Shown piece by piece: positions 11,346 to 23,055 of a stretch of DNA of 64,000 nucleotides (positions are counted from its first letter, which is position 1; the number at the start of each line of letters is the position of its first letter). The notes beneath the pieces are model-generated. The model made no database searches and was not told the DNA's origin. It saw only the letters and a list, made by a program, of their open reading frames with translations. This stretch comes from Numida meleagris (lineage: Eukaryota; Chordata; Aves; Galliformes; Numididae), in contig NC_034411.1 of assembly GCF_002078875.1 (NCBI RefSeq), positions 29,964,260 to 30,028,259 on the forward strand. Direction: 5' to 3'. The position numbers and the translations under genes are program-made.

Positions 11346-14300
11346 GTAATAGCTATATTTAGTATTCTTCTGTGAAAATAACACAAAGATTAACAAGCAT
11401 GGGGTTAGAGATAGTGCAAAATATCAATAAACCCATTGACCAAATACCACAGGGAGAAAATCCTTCTGTGCATGTAGATATAGGTGTGTGTGTTCATATG
11501 TAATAGTATATCATACACACACAAACATATTTTGCAGCAAGCTGACTGAGGTACCCAGTTCCAGTTTTCTTGATGGGAAAGCAGTGAGTGTCCAAGCAGG
11601 TATCCTGCATTGTGCAACTTGTCAGCATGAGCTGGTTGCATCCTCAGGGCATAGCAACAAATGACTGGGTAGGAAGGAAGATGCGCCATTTCTCACTATG
11701 CTTTGTAAAGAGAACTTCAGGTCCTGTTCAGACTGCTTAGTTCAAAGACACCTGCGGTGTGCTAATGTGACAAGGGGACCTCATCTCACGTTACATGCCC
11801 TGGGGTTTCTTTACACTTTGAGTTCTCCATGGGTGCCCAGTTGGCAGCCTTGCTTCACAGCATGAAGTGCTGGAGCAGGAAGCTGAAGATTCAGTTTTGC
11901 TTTCTCTCTTCATTTGACACAATTGTAGGTGGCATGGGGAGTGGGAAGCTGGGGGTAGGAAGTAGGTTTTATTTTACTCCTACTGAATTTTATCTGGGCA
12001 ATGTGCCCTGTCTGAACAGTTGGTTTGGTAGCATTTTATTTTCCTAATGTGCTTGGTATCTGTTCTTTGTCTCTCTCTCTTTTAGAGCCATTTCCAGATT
12101 AGAATGAATAGGCTCGCAAAAAGGGACTGGGGAGATGGGAAGGTCTGTGTGTCCAGCTGTCAAAAACACAGCTCTGAATTGGTGTGAAAGGCATCCACTT
12201 CACTGGTTGCTTGCTGGTGAAGTCTTTCAAAGAAGAAAGGTGACTTGTAGTGTCTGTCTCACCCCCAGTGCATCTGATATCTGGCCCACATGTCACTACA
12301 CATCTCTTGCCACAAGTATCTGAAGAAAAGAACTCTGCTCCTTTTTTATTACTATTTTTGTTGTCATTTTTAAATTTCCAGTGTGGAATCTACACTACTG
12401 ACCTATTGGGTTTTCTGAGAGGGAGTGCGCAAGCAGCCCATGTTCATGCCTTGCAGATCCCCTAAATTGTTCGCATATGTGTTTTTTTGAGGGGGGGGTT
12501 GGGGGAGTTGGTATGTATGTACAAATCTCAGTGCTGCTCCTGAGCTGTCTCCTCTGAGGGAGTGACAGTGCTGCTGCTTCGGTAGAAAATATTAATGCAT
12601 GTAAACATTTTTCTAAAGGCATTACATCTTCCTGCACGTACTTTATTATTTTCCCACAAATCTGACTAGATGTGATAGATAGGTAACCAGGGAGCAAGGC
12701 TGGGGAAGCGTGCTAGAGAGGGAAGGAGGGAAACGGGAGCGAAATAAACACAAGCCTGCTGTAATTCAAAACAAGGCAAAATCAGATTGTGTGCTTTGGC
12801 TAATTTTCTTATTCAGGTATTGATCCAATGGCTGCTCCAGAGTCTATTAGCAGTCAGCCAGTGAAAATATTTCCCATCGGGGGCTCTGACCTGAGACGGG
12901 GGTGAATCTATAGCAATTTGTTCAAACAGAGGAAAGCTTTTTCCTCTGATTTGTATTCCAATTTGCACAATATACAGAGGGGGGCCCCATTGTGGGGGTT
13001 TGTGGGTTGGTGCTTGTCAAGTGGGAATCAAGCTTGAGCCAGGCAACTTGGCTGAACAAAATGCCTGATTAAACTCTGGGCTGGGCACCCTCTGTCTGTC
13101 TCTTTGGGTTATCTGAGAGCTTTGCAGGCTGGTATGTCAGGGGGAGTGAGACGGCCTTTTCCATCCCCTTGGTAGGGAGGATGGGAGTTCTGCTAGGAGA
13201 ATGAGTTCTTGTGCCATTACGACACATTGATTTGCACATGCATTTTCCCACTTATCTTACTGAATTTTCATGGGTTTCAGCCTGGACCACCTGGGCTTAC
13301 AGCTGGCTTGACCATCATTTTCCCTGCTGGTGAAGAACAATGTGGATGTTGCAGCTCTCAAGTGAAGAGTCCACTGCAGGAGTTCTTTGGATCCCAGTAC
13401 TTTATTGGGGTTTGACAGAAGTTGCCTGATAACAAGTTTTGGGACCCAGCTTCCACCTGAAGGTTCCATGTCCCTGGAGACATGGAGCTCACCTTATTCC
13501 TCTCCCATCTGGCTTCCTGTTATGTTGCTGTTTCAGAAGTCATCTAGACAAGGAAACCATTTCAGGATCCCTTAAATCAGTGTTTGCAGTTATCAAGAGC
13601 TACTGAAAGTTTCACTGGCAATGGAAAAACCTGACAAGGTTAGCAAGGCTCATGGTTTCCACTGCCTGTTGGGTTACCAGCATGTCTAATGCCGATTGCT
13701 TTCTGATAGTCCCTATGTCAGTTTGAAGATCTCCGGGTCTGGGGTTTAGCCCATCTGTCCTGATAATGGTATACAGCTGTGACCTCATGGTTGTAGAGGT
13801 GAGGAGCTAATTTAGAAAGCCGTGATTTACACATAGGACTGTGCACTCTGTCTCTAAGACCAGGAAATACATGGTTGACTTGATAAATATTCTGAAATAC
13901 GTAAGATTTGAAGGAAGTCTCAAAACATCAGCTGACCAATATGTATATATGGCATACTAGTCTGTGATACCATGCTGTTTGTTTTCCATTGCTTGCCCAA
14001 ATCTAGGAGCCTAACATGGAAGAATTATTCACATAAAGAGGGCAGGAGAGAAAAACCTTCCTTTGCATAACTACAAAGAGTAGGGAGAGTAATGGGGCGA
14101 GTTTATTCTCTGTATGCGTTTTTAGCCTTTGAAATCGGATGGAATTCTCCTCAGCCTTGTTATATTTGCTTTAATTTAGTGATGGTCATCAGAACTTTTA
14201 CAGGGAGAGGGGATTGGAAGGAATGAATAAATTAGCACCTTAAATGTTAAGTCTACTCAGTTTTTAGACCACAAGCTTAGTTTTGACTTGGCTGTAACTT

Positions 14301-14750
14301 TCAGGGAGCAGGCCTGGATCCTGAGGAGAGCAGTGACTCCAGCTTTGGGAAAGAGTGTGAAAGTTTATGGGATTTTCAAAGCAGCTAAGCAGAGGTCTCT
14401 GCAGTCAATAGCATGAGTGGAGTGTGTGTGGGAATGATGACAACAGCATTTTGTAATATTTAGGAGAGTATTTAACGGTATCAGGGCTGTGGAGCATGCT
14501 GTTCTGCTTTTATGGTTAGCAGAGGGCTTGTGAAGGTGCTGGAGGGAGGCACAGCACATGGCAGGCTCCTATGCTGGGTCACCGGCTGCTGGGGAAGGGG
14601 TTCCTCAGTCCCCTGCCCACCTCCTTCCTGAGGGAAGGAAAGCCCCATTCTTATAGCTTGCAGCATCACTTCTAGACAGCAGAGCATGTCCTGTGCCAGG
14701 CTGCCAAAGTAAAGCAAGCTAGAGGGGGACAATTAAAATCCAAGGTGCCA
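11346..14750. other. Intronic sequence without recognised genes
   Basis: Short (CA)n-like runs lie near 11485-11525 and a G-rich run at about 12487-12506. The part at 12740-13020, with CTAATTTTCTTATTCAGG and TGATCCAATGGC, is rich in plausible factor sites and may be conserved noncoding DNA, but only an alignment would tell. No gene was recognised. Confidence 0.5.
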
Positions 14751-14771
14751 CTTCCTTGATATGCACCATTG

Positions 14772-14829
14772 ATTGGCTCCTATTGGGTGATGGATTTTTA
14801 AACCTTTCTCACCAGCTAATTGGTCCAAT
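14772..14829. promoter_or_regulatory. Cluster of four CCAAT boxes
   Basis: ATTGG occurs at 14772-14776, 14782-14786 and 14819-14823, and CCAAT at 14825-14829. Four NF-Y-type cores lie within 58 bp; the first two are spaced ten bases apart, about one helical turn. No TATA box or start is visible nearby. It could be an enhancer, part of an old promoter, or chance. Confidence 0.3.
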
Positions 14830-16480
14830 CCCTGCCTTAAGCGTGAACAGTTCCCAGGGCTTTAGCAGGAAGAAGAATGACTTACGAAACAGAGTTGCCA
14901 AGCTGTGGGTCCTTCATGTTGCCTTGGATGTGCTGCCCTTTCATTCTGCTGCCACCTCCTGGGACTGTGGCTGTAGGAGGGAGCCAAGCTGTTCCTGTTA
15001 CAGCTTTAACACTTCTGCCTGTCCTCTGCAGAGCTGGGTCCTGCAGCAAAGAAAGCAAGCTACTGTGCTGAGATGGATCTAAACTGGTGTTGAGCTATGT
15101 GCTGCTCCCATGGGGATGCTGTGCACAGCACCATGCAGCAGCCTGGCAAGAGGACACTGCTGGGGCAGGAGCACACAGGAGGGCTATTAGCACTGCTTTG
15201 GCTTGCTTCTAGGGAGAGAATGCTGTGGGTGACTCTGTCCCACCCAGAGAAGCGGAAGGGAAGGATGCTCGGTATCCATAAACTATCATAGCGACTGAGG
15301 CAAGCTGTTTCCTCCAATTGATGTTTAAAGTTTTATAGCATATATTGCAGAGAAACAGCTTGGAAAAGGATACTGAGAAAGTACAAGAGGTATCTGTTGA
15401 AACCCAGCATGTCCTTGATGCACAGCAGTCTGTGAAAGGTCCCAGAACCACAGCCTACCGTGCTGTTGTGCAAGACTGATGATACAGCATGTTTCTACCA
15501 GTGATTGTACCAGGCTCCTGTCTGGTTCAGCACTCTGAAAAAACAGGATCTGTTTCTCCCCACCATCTCTGATGTGTATTTTTGTGTTCCCCTTAGTGTC
15601 TTGTGAAGTATGTGTTTTTTTGTGAGGCAATGATGCTGGCAGGGTTAGTTCCCTTGAGATGAGAAGTCTATTCCTCGCAGGGCTCACTCGCATCTGCCTG
15701 TGTGTGTGCACCTCCTGCCCACGTTGCTGGGACTCTGTGTGACTCAGGAGGGGAGGAACTGCTCCATTCAGAATCTTCTCTGGCTGTGAATCTCATGTTT
15801 CACAAGCCTGTGAGCATGGGTGAGCTCCCGGGGCTGCATCTCCCACTAATCTGGGACTGATGCAGTGAAGGAGCAGCTCTCTCCATAGTCCCTTGCTGCT
15901 AACCCATTCTGAGTTAAGGATGTGTTTGTGTGCAAAGTGGAGGAGACCAATGGGAGCAGCTTTGCTGGGCAGATGTGCACTAGCTGAGACAGCAGCAGGG
16001 TATGTAGTGCTGCCTCTCTGGTCATTGCATGTTGCAAAGAGCTGAAGTTTTTGGGCTCCTAGCTTTACTGTTTTCTCATTCTTCACAGCTTTGTACCACC
16101 AGCCCTTCCTCACAGCTGCAGGAAATCTGCCTTCTGGAGTCTCTAACTCATACCTTTCAGTGGGAACCAGTGTAACCACGTTTACTCAGCAGCGCTATTG
16201 CCACTGGCACATATGCAAGGGTTCTGTGAGCCCTCTGCCATTCACTGCTGCTTTTTGCTCTCATGAAGTAGGGCTGTAAGCATCCTGTGCAGCACTGTGG
16301 GGCCAGAGCACAGGATGCAGCAGTTGATCCCTGCTTTGGGAACAGATGGAAGGATCTCTCAGTGCTTGAGTAGCATTGATGAGAGGTAAATGGCAAAGTG
16401 CTGTCTTGCTTGCTGCACCGGTGTGAATATCTGGTATTGAGGTAATCTTTAGATTTCTCTTGTTACCAAGAGAGCCCCTG
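14830..16480. other. Intronic sequence, nothing recognised
   Basis: No gene, known repeat or RNA is seen between the CCAAT cluster and the first poly-C tract. Confidence 0.5.
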
Positions 16481-16578
16481 CCCCCCCCCCCCCCCTCAGC
16501 AAAAAGTCACTCCAGGAAACGCAAACTGCTGGAATCGAACGGATTTCAGTCCCCCCCCCCCCCCCCAAAAAAAAAAAA
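16481..16578. repeat. Twin poly-C tracts, the second followed by poly-A
   Basis: C15 at 16481-16495 and C16 at 16551-16566 lie 55 bp apart. The second runs directly into A12 at 16567-16578. The first ends in TCAG, so it resembles a strong 3' splice acceptor. The complementary strand could form G-quadruplexes and the C strand i-motifs. Exact run lengths may be unreliable. Confidence 0.9.
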
Positions 16579-18261
16579 TCATCATGGGCTTGTTGTTCTA
16601 TTCTGGGCTTCTTTATGGTTGCAGGAGGGTTTTAGTGTCTGGTGTGAGATCATATTTAATGTTCCTCTTTCTCCTGCCCTACTCAAGTGATGTTTGATGC
16701 TGCAATGCACCATTAAACTGGTACCAGGCTCTGTCCCCACATGGATGCGTTTCTGTGGCAAGCGACTGATTGTGGGAGCTACAGACCATGAAACAGCCTA
16801 CATGTGCTTAGTTTTATGAGGAAGGAAGGAGCCTGTGAAGGGAGAAGAGGTGAATGGTAACCTCCACTGTGAGGGTTCCAGTTCAAGCAATGAGTAGGAG
16901 GTTATTGCAGGTTGCATGTTCTGTAGCCTGAAACCTGTTATTGGAGAGGTTATGTAGCAGGCCCTGTGCCTTCCCTGTTGCAGGATCCAGCCTACCGCAG
17001 TCTGCCCTGTTGGGATAATGGCAGGGCAGTGCTGGCAGTTGCTGTGGTGCAAAGCCTCCCCAGCTGATCTTCATGGTTGTGCTGGCCCCAAGTCTGTCGT
17101 ACAGGGCTTGTTCTGCTGCTGCTTCAGCCACATCCTACATCTCCAGTTTCCCATTCCTCTTGTTTCCTTCAGGAGACTGAGGGGCTCCATACATTGGGCA
17201 GTTTGGAAACAACAGACCTGCAGCTGAGGAGGCAGCTGGTGAGGGCAGTGCCATTCATGAGTGCTCCCAGTGAAAGAGGAGAGCAGAGGATGTGTCATGC
17301 AAAGGAAACAAGTTTTAGATGCCAACATCTTGTTTGAATGATCTAAATTCATCTGTAGGACTCTGGGCTGGCATTTGGGTCTGCTGCAGGCATGGCTGTG
17401 GGCTGGCACTGCCAACATGGTGAGGTTTCTCATGCTGCTGGAAGGGTACAAGGTTCTGGGAGAAAATGTGTCAATGCTTGTCCTTCTGTCTCAGGACTTT
17501 GTCCTTCCTTCTCTGTCAGACTCTCCCAGCTGCCAGGCACCTGCTTGCTTGCTCCTGCACAGCCCCTTGCCCTTGGAAGCTCAGCAAGAACACAAAGGAG
17601 AGCAAAGCCACAGGAAGGCAGGAACATCCCTGCTTCCCAGGGAAGCTTAGATCGAGGTGCCAAGACCTACTAGCGAGATGTGTATCTGTGACCTTCTGTT
17701 GCTCCTGTCAGGCACTTCACAGTCCTCAACGTGACACCGACTAAGTTACAAAGCCGTATCTCAGCAGGCGACAGCTGCTCCTGCTGTCTTTCTCACTCTT
17801 TCTGTCTGGCAACAGGATTTCCTTAAATACATCATTGCATTTGCACTGTGACAAGCAAAGCTTGCAGAGTGAAGTCAAACAGCTTGATGTGAAACTTGGG
17901 TTCAACTCTTAGATGGGGATTGTAGTGCTGTGTACACATCGTTCCTTTTGCATTTTGCCCAGGAGCAATGGAGTAGCAATAAAAATATCCCTTAGGTAGC
18001 AATTCTTATGGCATTAGTCTCTAGCCTGGCTGGAAATGTCCTGATCTGCAGTGTTTCTGGCCCAAGGTAATTTAGCAGAAGCTCATGATTGCATTGAGCT
18101 ATAGCCACCTCTGAGCTTTGCTCAGTAAGGGAGTGTTTGTGGAATCTCAAAGACTTCATTATCTTGGAGTTTGCAGGATTTTTATCTAAAGTTATGTGGG
18201 CTGGAAATCTTGCATGCCCAGACACCTGAGATCACAAAATCAATTCTGCCGTCTATTAAAT
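16579..18261. other. Intronic sequence, nothing recognised
   Basis: Several short open frames overlap on both strands around 16.8-17.7 kb, but none has family resemblance or a consistent frame. Confidence 0.5.
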
Positions 18262-18330
18262 AGGTGTAATTCCCATCGACTGCAGTGAATGTTACAATTT
18301 TGCAGCGGAAGGTGGAATTGGATCCATACG
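18262..18330. repeat. Possible old dispersed amniote repeat fragment
   Basis: GGTGTAATTCCCATCGACTG followed by CAGTGAATGTTACA resembles an old dispersed element, common in reptile and bird introns, built around 'cccattgacttcagtgg'. I cannot give its database name. The match is from memory. Confidence 0.35.
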
Positions 18331-21300
18331 TATTAGAGACAGAAAACCCATCACCAGTTTCCTCTTTTTTTCCAAGGTCAATGCAAGACTCTTCCTAGGT
18401 TTCTGTGACCAGAACTTACCCCATTCTGCAGTGGACTGGAGATAACCGTATCTCCCACCACACCGCTTTACCATTAAGAATGGACATACGACTGGAGGTG
18501 TAAGGCCAAGCTTGCTGCCAATCGTTTCCTGTTTTTTTGTGCACGTTTTTAAATGTTTTAGTCTGTGACTCTTTTATTTTTGTGAAGACTTGAGGATTTT
18601 TTTAATTGGATTATAATAAGGACTTAAAAACACTGAATTCCTCCTGGCAGACCGCCCCATTGCTTTGCCTCTGTTTCTGGGCAGGCTGGAGCAGAAGGAC
18701 AGCAGCCTTGTTTATTTGTTCACAGGTGCTTGCTAGGTTGGTGGCGGAAAAGGGCCAGCCTGGCATTGCTGGCAGCATTCTACGAGCGATGTTTTAGCCA
18801 TGACTTGTTCCCCATATGGACGTTGTATGAGCTGCAGGCAGCTGTGTGGTGTTTCACTCCCAAGTGGGAGTCGGGCTGTCCTTTAATGCAAACCAGATTT
18901 GGCTTGGCTGCTTCTCACAGCTTGTGAAATATCAGGGAAGCTTCAGCACAACGGTGTGCCAGCACTAGTGAGATCAAAGGCTTTTACTGCTTTGGTAATT
19001 CATGTTTTCTTTCCTGGTCTCTTGTTGCTGTGACACCAGGCCTGCTAGGAGTAGTACAGACACACTTTAGGGATGAAGCATTTTGGACAGAAAGCCAAAG
19101 GCTTCAGCCTGTTCACTTCCAGCTGCCTGATCCCACACACAGTGCTGGTGCTCTCGGGTTGAGACCCACCTGTCACCAGGAAGGGACCTGAGCCCTGTGT
19201 TGCCCTCCGGGTGGAGATGGGACTCTCTCTGCTGCCCTGACCTACCCAGAACCTGGGGTGAAGGAGGGACAGAAGTTAGTTCCGAGTAACAGTGAGCTGG
19301 CAAGCGGAGGAGCTGGTAGGGTTGGAGCAGAGGAGCTCAGTGGGGTTGGATGAAGCCCTTTGCCACTGCCTGAGACAGGAGCACAAGAGCTGTGCAGCAA
19401 ACTGCTGCTCTTCCATGGGTGCTTTGTGAAGTGTTCTTGAGATGGCATGTATGGAATATTCTGAAAAACATCTGGCTGCACTTGGACAGTAGTCTATACT
19501 TAACTGAGGATCTTCTATGGGGATTTTAAACATTGGGTGAAATTCAAGGACTGAAAATCTGCATATCTCAAAATAAGGGGTCATCTGTATGATGCAAGAC
19601 ATGACCATTGTGGTCTCTTCAGTACAGTACCATAATGTAGTTGACAGCTATGTTGGTGTAAATCTAACGTGTCTTCCTTCACCTCAAAGCTGCTTCTGGA
19701 AGAGCAATGTGACTGTGAGTGAGATAAAATGCATACCTGTACCCCTCTGGAAAGGCACAGAAAACTAAGTTGCTGGCTGCTTGTGATCACTGAAGTACGC
19801 TTTTTTACTTCCCCTCCATGAGCTCTGGCCAAATTCCAACTCGGGTAATTATATTCTGCTTCCCTAATTCCCTCTGAAGTTGCAAATCAGTTTAGATTGC
19901 TTTTTCCTTTCTAGCCTGAGCCCTGCTAACCAGCTATGTTCCCCCTCTGAGGAAGATGCACTTCATTCCTTATAGCAGCAGCCCCTTCCCTCACTTGGGT
20001 ATTTAGAAAGTCTTTTTGATGTTACAAATGGCAGCAAAATGGGAGAAGTGACTTCTCGTAGCTGGTGTGTCTGACATCTCCCCCCTGCTGAGGGCAAGCT
20101 GCAGAAGGTGCTGAATTTGCCCCTTGTTCTGCAGCACGTGCAGCTGCCCTGGATACTTTGAGAGCAGCGTGCAGGACAGCAGTGCGGATGGGGAAGGAAT
20201 GGTGCTCATGTTTCAGTGGTGGAAATGTCACTTGGAGTAACGGGCTGCAGAGGAGGTAAGATAAAGACTTGTAAAGGGAACATAGTGGGCATGACACAGA
20301 ATTGTGAACAGCAGAGTGGGGGGGAGAGGTGTCTGAGACAGTTTGTCTTAATGGCTCTGCGCTGGAGGTATGAATCCGATTTTCTACCTTGCACTTCTTA
20401 GCAGAGTGGTTGGTGATATTAATCTTTGCCCTTATCGGTCTTGTGTAGCAAGCATTAGCAGAGTGTCCTCCAATGAAGCACACCCTTTCACCTTCTCTCT
20501 TGCAGAACTGAAGATAGAGAGGAGACATTTGGCTTGATCCTTTGTGCTGAGCAGAGAGACACGATATTGCTACACGATGCCACATAGATTTATTTTTTGT
20601 TTTATCCTGATTGAGTCTGAAATAAGTGAGTGTGGAGGGAGGGTGGTTTTTGAGGATTCAAACTGAGTACTGTGTGGGGCCTTTTCCATGAAGAAGGGCA
20701 TTTGTTCAGCTCCTCATGCCTTCACTCCATCCCATGGAGTCCTTGAGTGGCTGTTGTCCTTCTTGTGGTGGTGCAGTCAGCTTCCCCCCATCACGTGGAG
20801 CCCTCTGCTGAGAGAGGATGAGTCTCCTCCCTGCTGTGCTGGTGTGTCAAGCCCAGCCAAGATTGTTGATAATAACACCTATTACTGTGACACCTTGCTG
20901 TGTGCCTTCAGGTGACAAACAAAAGCAAACCAAGCCTGCTGCAAGACAGGCACGTTGGGTGCTGTTTTTCCACTGTGTGTTAACCTCCCTGTTTGTGGGC
21001 ACAACTTGGGATGGGTGTCAGGACAAGCTTCTTGATTCAAAAATGAATGTAGCTGTGGAAGCGCTTCCCTGGGAATATTTTAAAGTTTGATCAGGCTCAG
21101 TACTGTAAAGCAGACAGTAGGGAAGACTTGAATGTGGCCTGGCAGATACCGCAGGACTTCTGTCTGTAATGTATGTGGTAGCTGGAGCTCTTTCTGTAGC
21201 TCTTCAAGTTTTGCTGCGATCCATTTTCCTTTGGAAAGTGTATGCACGCATGCAGGGCAAAACCAGTAACACTTTGCAGTAAACCAAACACCATGAGAAA

Positions 21301-22139
21301 CCATGTGGGCAAATTTACAAAGATTGTGCACTGTCTGATTAACAGTTTTGCAAAAAGTCTGTGTTCCTGTTGGCAGCTGGCAACATCCTGTTGATTTCTG
21401 GGTCTGTCAGCAACCTACTCTTGCAGCCTGTGTGCATAAAGGCAGGATAGCCTTGTGCCTCTACCACCCAGTACCAGGGCATGTGTCTGGGAACTCAGAT
21501 ATACTACAATACATCTAGAGAGGGGAGGAAATCTGTCATTGCTTTGTAATTATCACATGCTTGGTGCTTTCCAGCCCAGTTCTTGGGTGTACTTTCTCTC
21601 CTTACCACTCATTTATTTGCTTGAAGAGATGCTGAGTGCTCATTCAGCCTTTAGCTTCCCCACTCTGATTGTCCTTAAGTGAAGCATCATCCATCCTGTT
21701 ATGATGGATACCATGTTCTACTGCTTATGCACTGCAATCTGAAGCCCTCAGCTACTTCCTAGAGAGTGGTAGATTTGATGGCTATTGACCTGGGAGCTAT
21801 TTGAGCTTTAGACCTTGAGTGATAGACTCATGATCACAGTCATGGAGGCAGTAAGCAATCTGGACCTGGGCTGGAAACAAAACATACTCATTTTTGAACT
21901 TCTATATCATTCAGTCACTGTCATTGGTTCTCTAACTTAGTAGTTGATTGAAGGATAAGTGATCCCATCTCGGGCCAGAAGGCTGTTGTAGTCAGCACCG
22001 GAGAAACACAAACCAGTACTATGCCTTCAAGTACTTACGGGAAAGGAAAAGGCACAGCTGATCCTATGGGAGGTTTGGGAGCACAAGCAAGCAACAGGTG
22101 ATTTGGGCTGCTGTGACTGACAATAGACTTAATCATTTT
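18331..22139. other. Intronic sequence, nothing recognised
   Basis: About 3.8 kb with no recognised gene, RNA or repeat. The longest frame on the minus strand (about 20022-20585) has no domain and a composition like its flanks. Confidence 0.5.
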
Positions 22140-22141
22140 CA

Positions 22142-22303
22142 CACCGAAATATAATTCGGTTGGCATCTATCTCACAGAGCCATTGAGCTACTGGCTCTTG
22201 GTGTGTAGGATCAGTAGTTGCCTGTGCACTGGGGGCCTTGAATCCTACACAGCTGAAGGAGCTACTGCTTTATCTAAAGGAGTAAAGAGAAGCTTTACTC
22301 CTT
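22142..22303. repeat. Cluster of inverted repeats
   Basis: A perfect 11-bp hairpin, AAGGAGTAAAG at 22277-22287 and CTTTACTCCTT at 22293-22303, has a 5-nt loop. A perfect 10-bp pair, TGTGTAGGAT at 22202-22211 and ATCCTACACA at 22242-22251, has a 30-nt loop. A short ACCGAA/TTCGGT pair lies near 22143-22160. The word GAGCTACTG occurs twice, near 22185 and 22259. The arms are too short for a typical microRNA precursor. Confidence 0.6.
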
Positions 22304-22802
22304 CAAGCTAGTAAATGGAGACCAGGGACTTGAGATATTTGGGGCTGGGGCCCTGCGGGTGAGTTTACAGGTTGTTTTTTCCACTCTATTCCTACCAGTT
22401 TGTGAGGTCCTTAAAAATCAGTGCACCCAATTTCTCTCTATCCGTTCGATTCCCAAGGCACCAGTTGCTGCTGAAAAAGTTGTGGGGCTTAGGGCCATGC
22501 TGCTTCAGATCTTTGGTATTCTTAAATGCAATGTGAGATTTTCTATGGTGCTTGAAAGTATTAGTTACCCAAAATCAGCTTTAATGTTAATGCACAGTTA
22601 TCACAAAGAAAATACTTGGCATTCTCTTCTAGACTGATGGTATTTGGCTTAATTAACAGAGAGCAGGCTGTCCCCGCATGCATCCAGCTCCACCTCCTCA
22701 TCCTTGCTATCGGTATCAGCTTAGATTTGTTTTTAATTACATTTTATTAAGTGTTGCACAGAACAGTAGAACCGACATCAGATTACTGAGGATATTAATC
22801 CT

Positions 22803-22896
22803 CTGCACTTCTGTAGCACATTCCATCTGATGACAGAGGATTGTTTTACGAACATCAATTACAAAGCTTCATAACCCCCCTGTGAGGAAGGTAATA
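22803..22896 (+). repeat. Ancient CR1/L3-like or MIR-like repeat fragment
   Basis: GCACTTCTGTAGCACATTCC, then ATTACAAAGCTTCATAAC and CCCCCTGTGAGGAAGGTAAT, follow the order of a widespread ancient amniote LINE/SINE 3' region ('agcacttctatagcac ... ccctgtgaggtaggtaa'). The copy is strongly diverged. Confidence 0.5.
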
Positions 22897-22902
22897 GCCA
22901 CA

Positions 22903-23055
22903 GTAATACTTAGCACTTATACTGTACTTTGCATTTTCAAAAAGCTGTATAAACAAGCTTCAAGGTACCCTGCATGGCAAGTAGAATAATCTCTCAAATG
23001 ACACAAAGAGAGAGAAAGGTGTACCAAGAGGACAATGTGCTTGCCCAGGGTCTCG
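22903..23055 (+). repeat. Second ancient CR1/L3-like or MIR-like fragment
   Basis: ACTTAGCACTTATACTGTAC, TTTGCATTTTCAAAAAGCTG, then GTGCTTGCCCAGGGTC have the order of the same kind of old element. It follows the first copy head to tail within a few bases. Confidence 0.5.

Noticed and set aside
16531..16540. tRNA-like B box GTTCGATTCC on the minus strand
   Set aside because: The upstream side on that strand is poly-T/poly-G with no A box, and no cloverleaf can be drawn.
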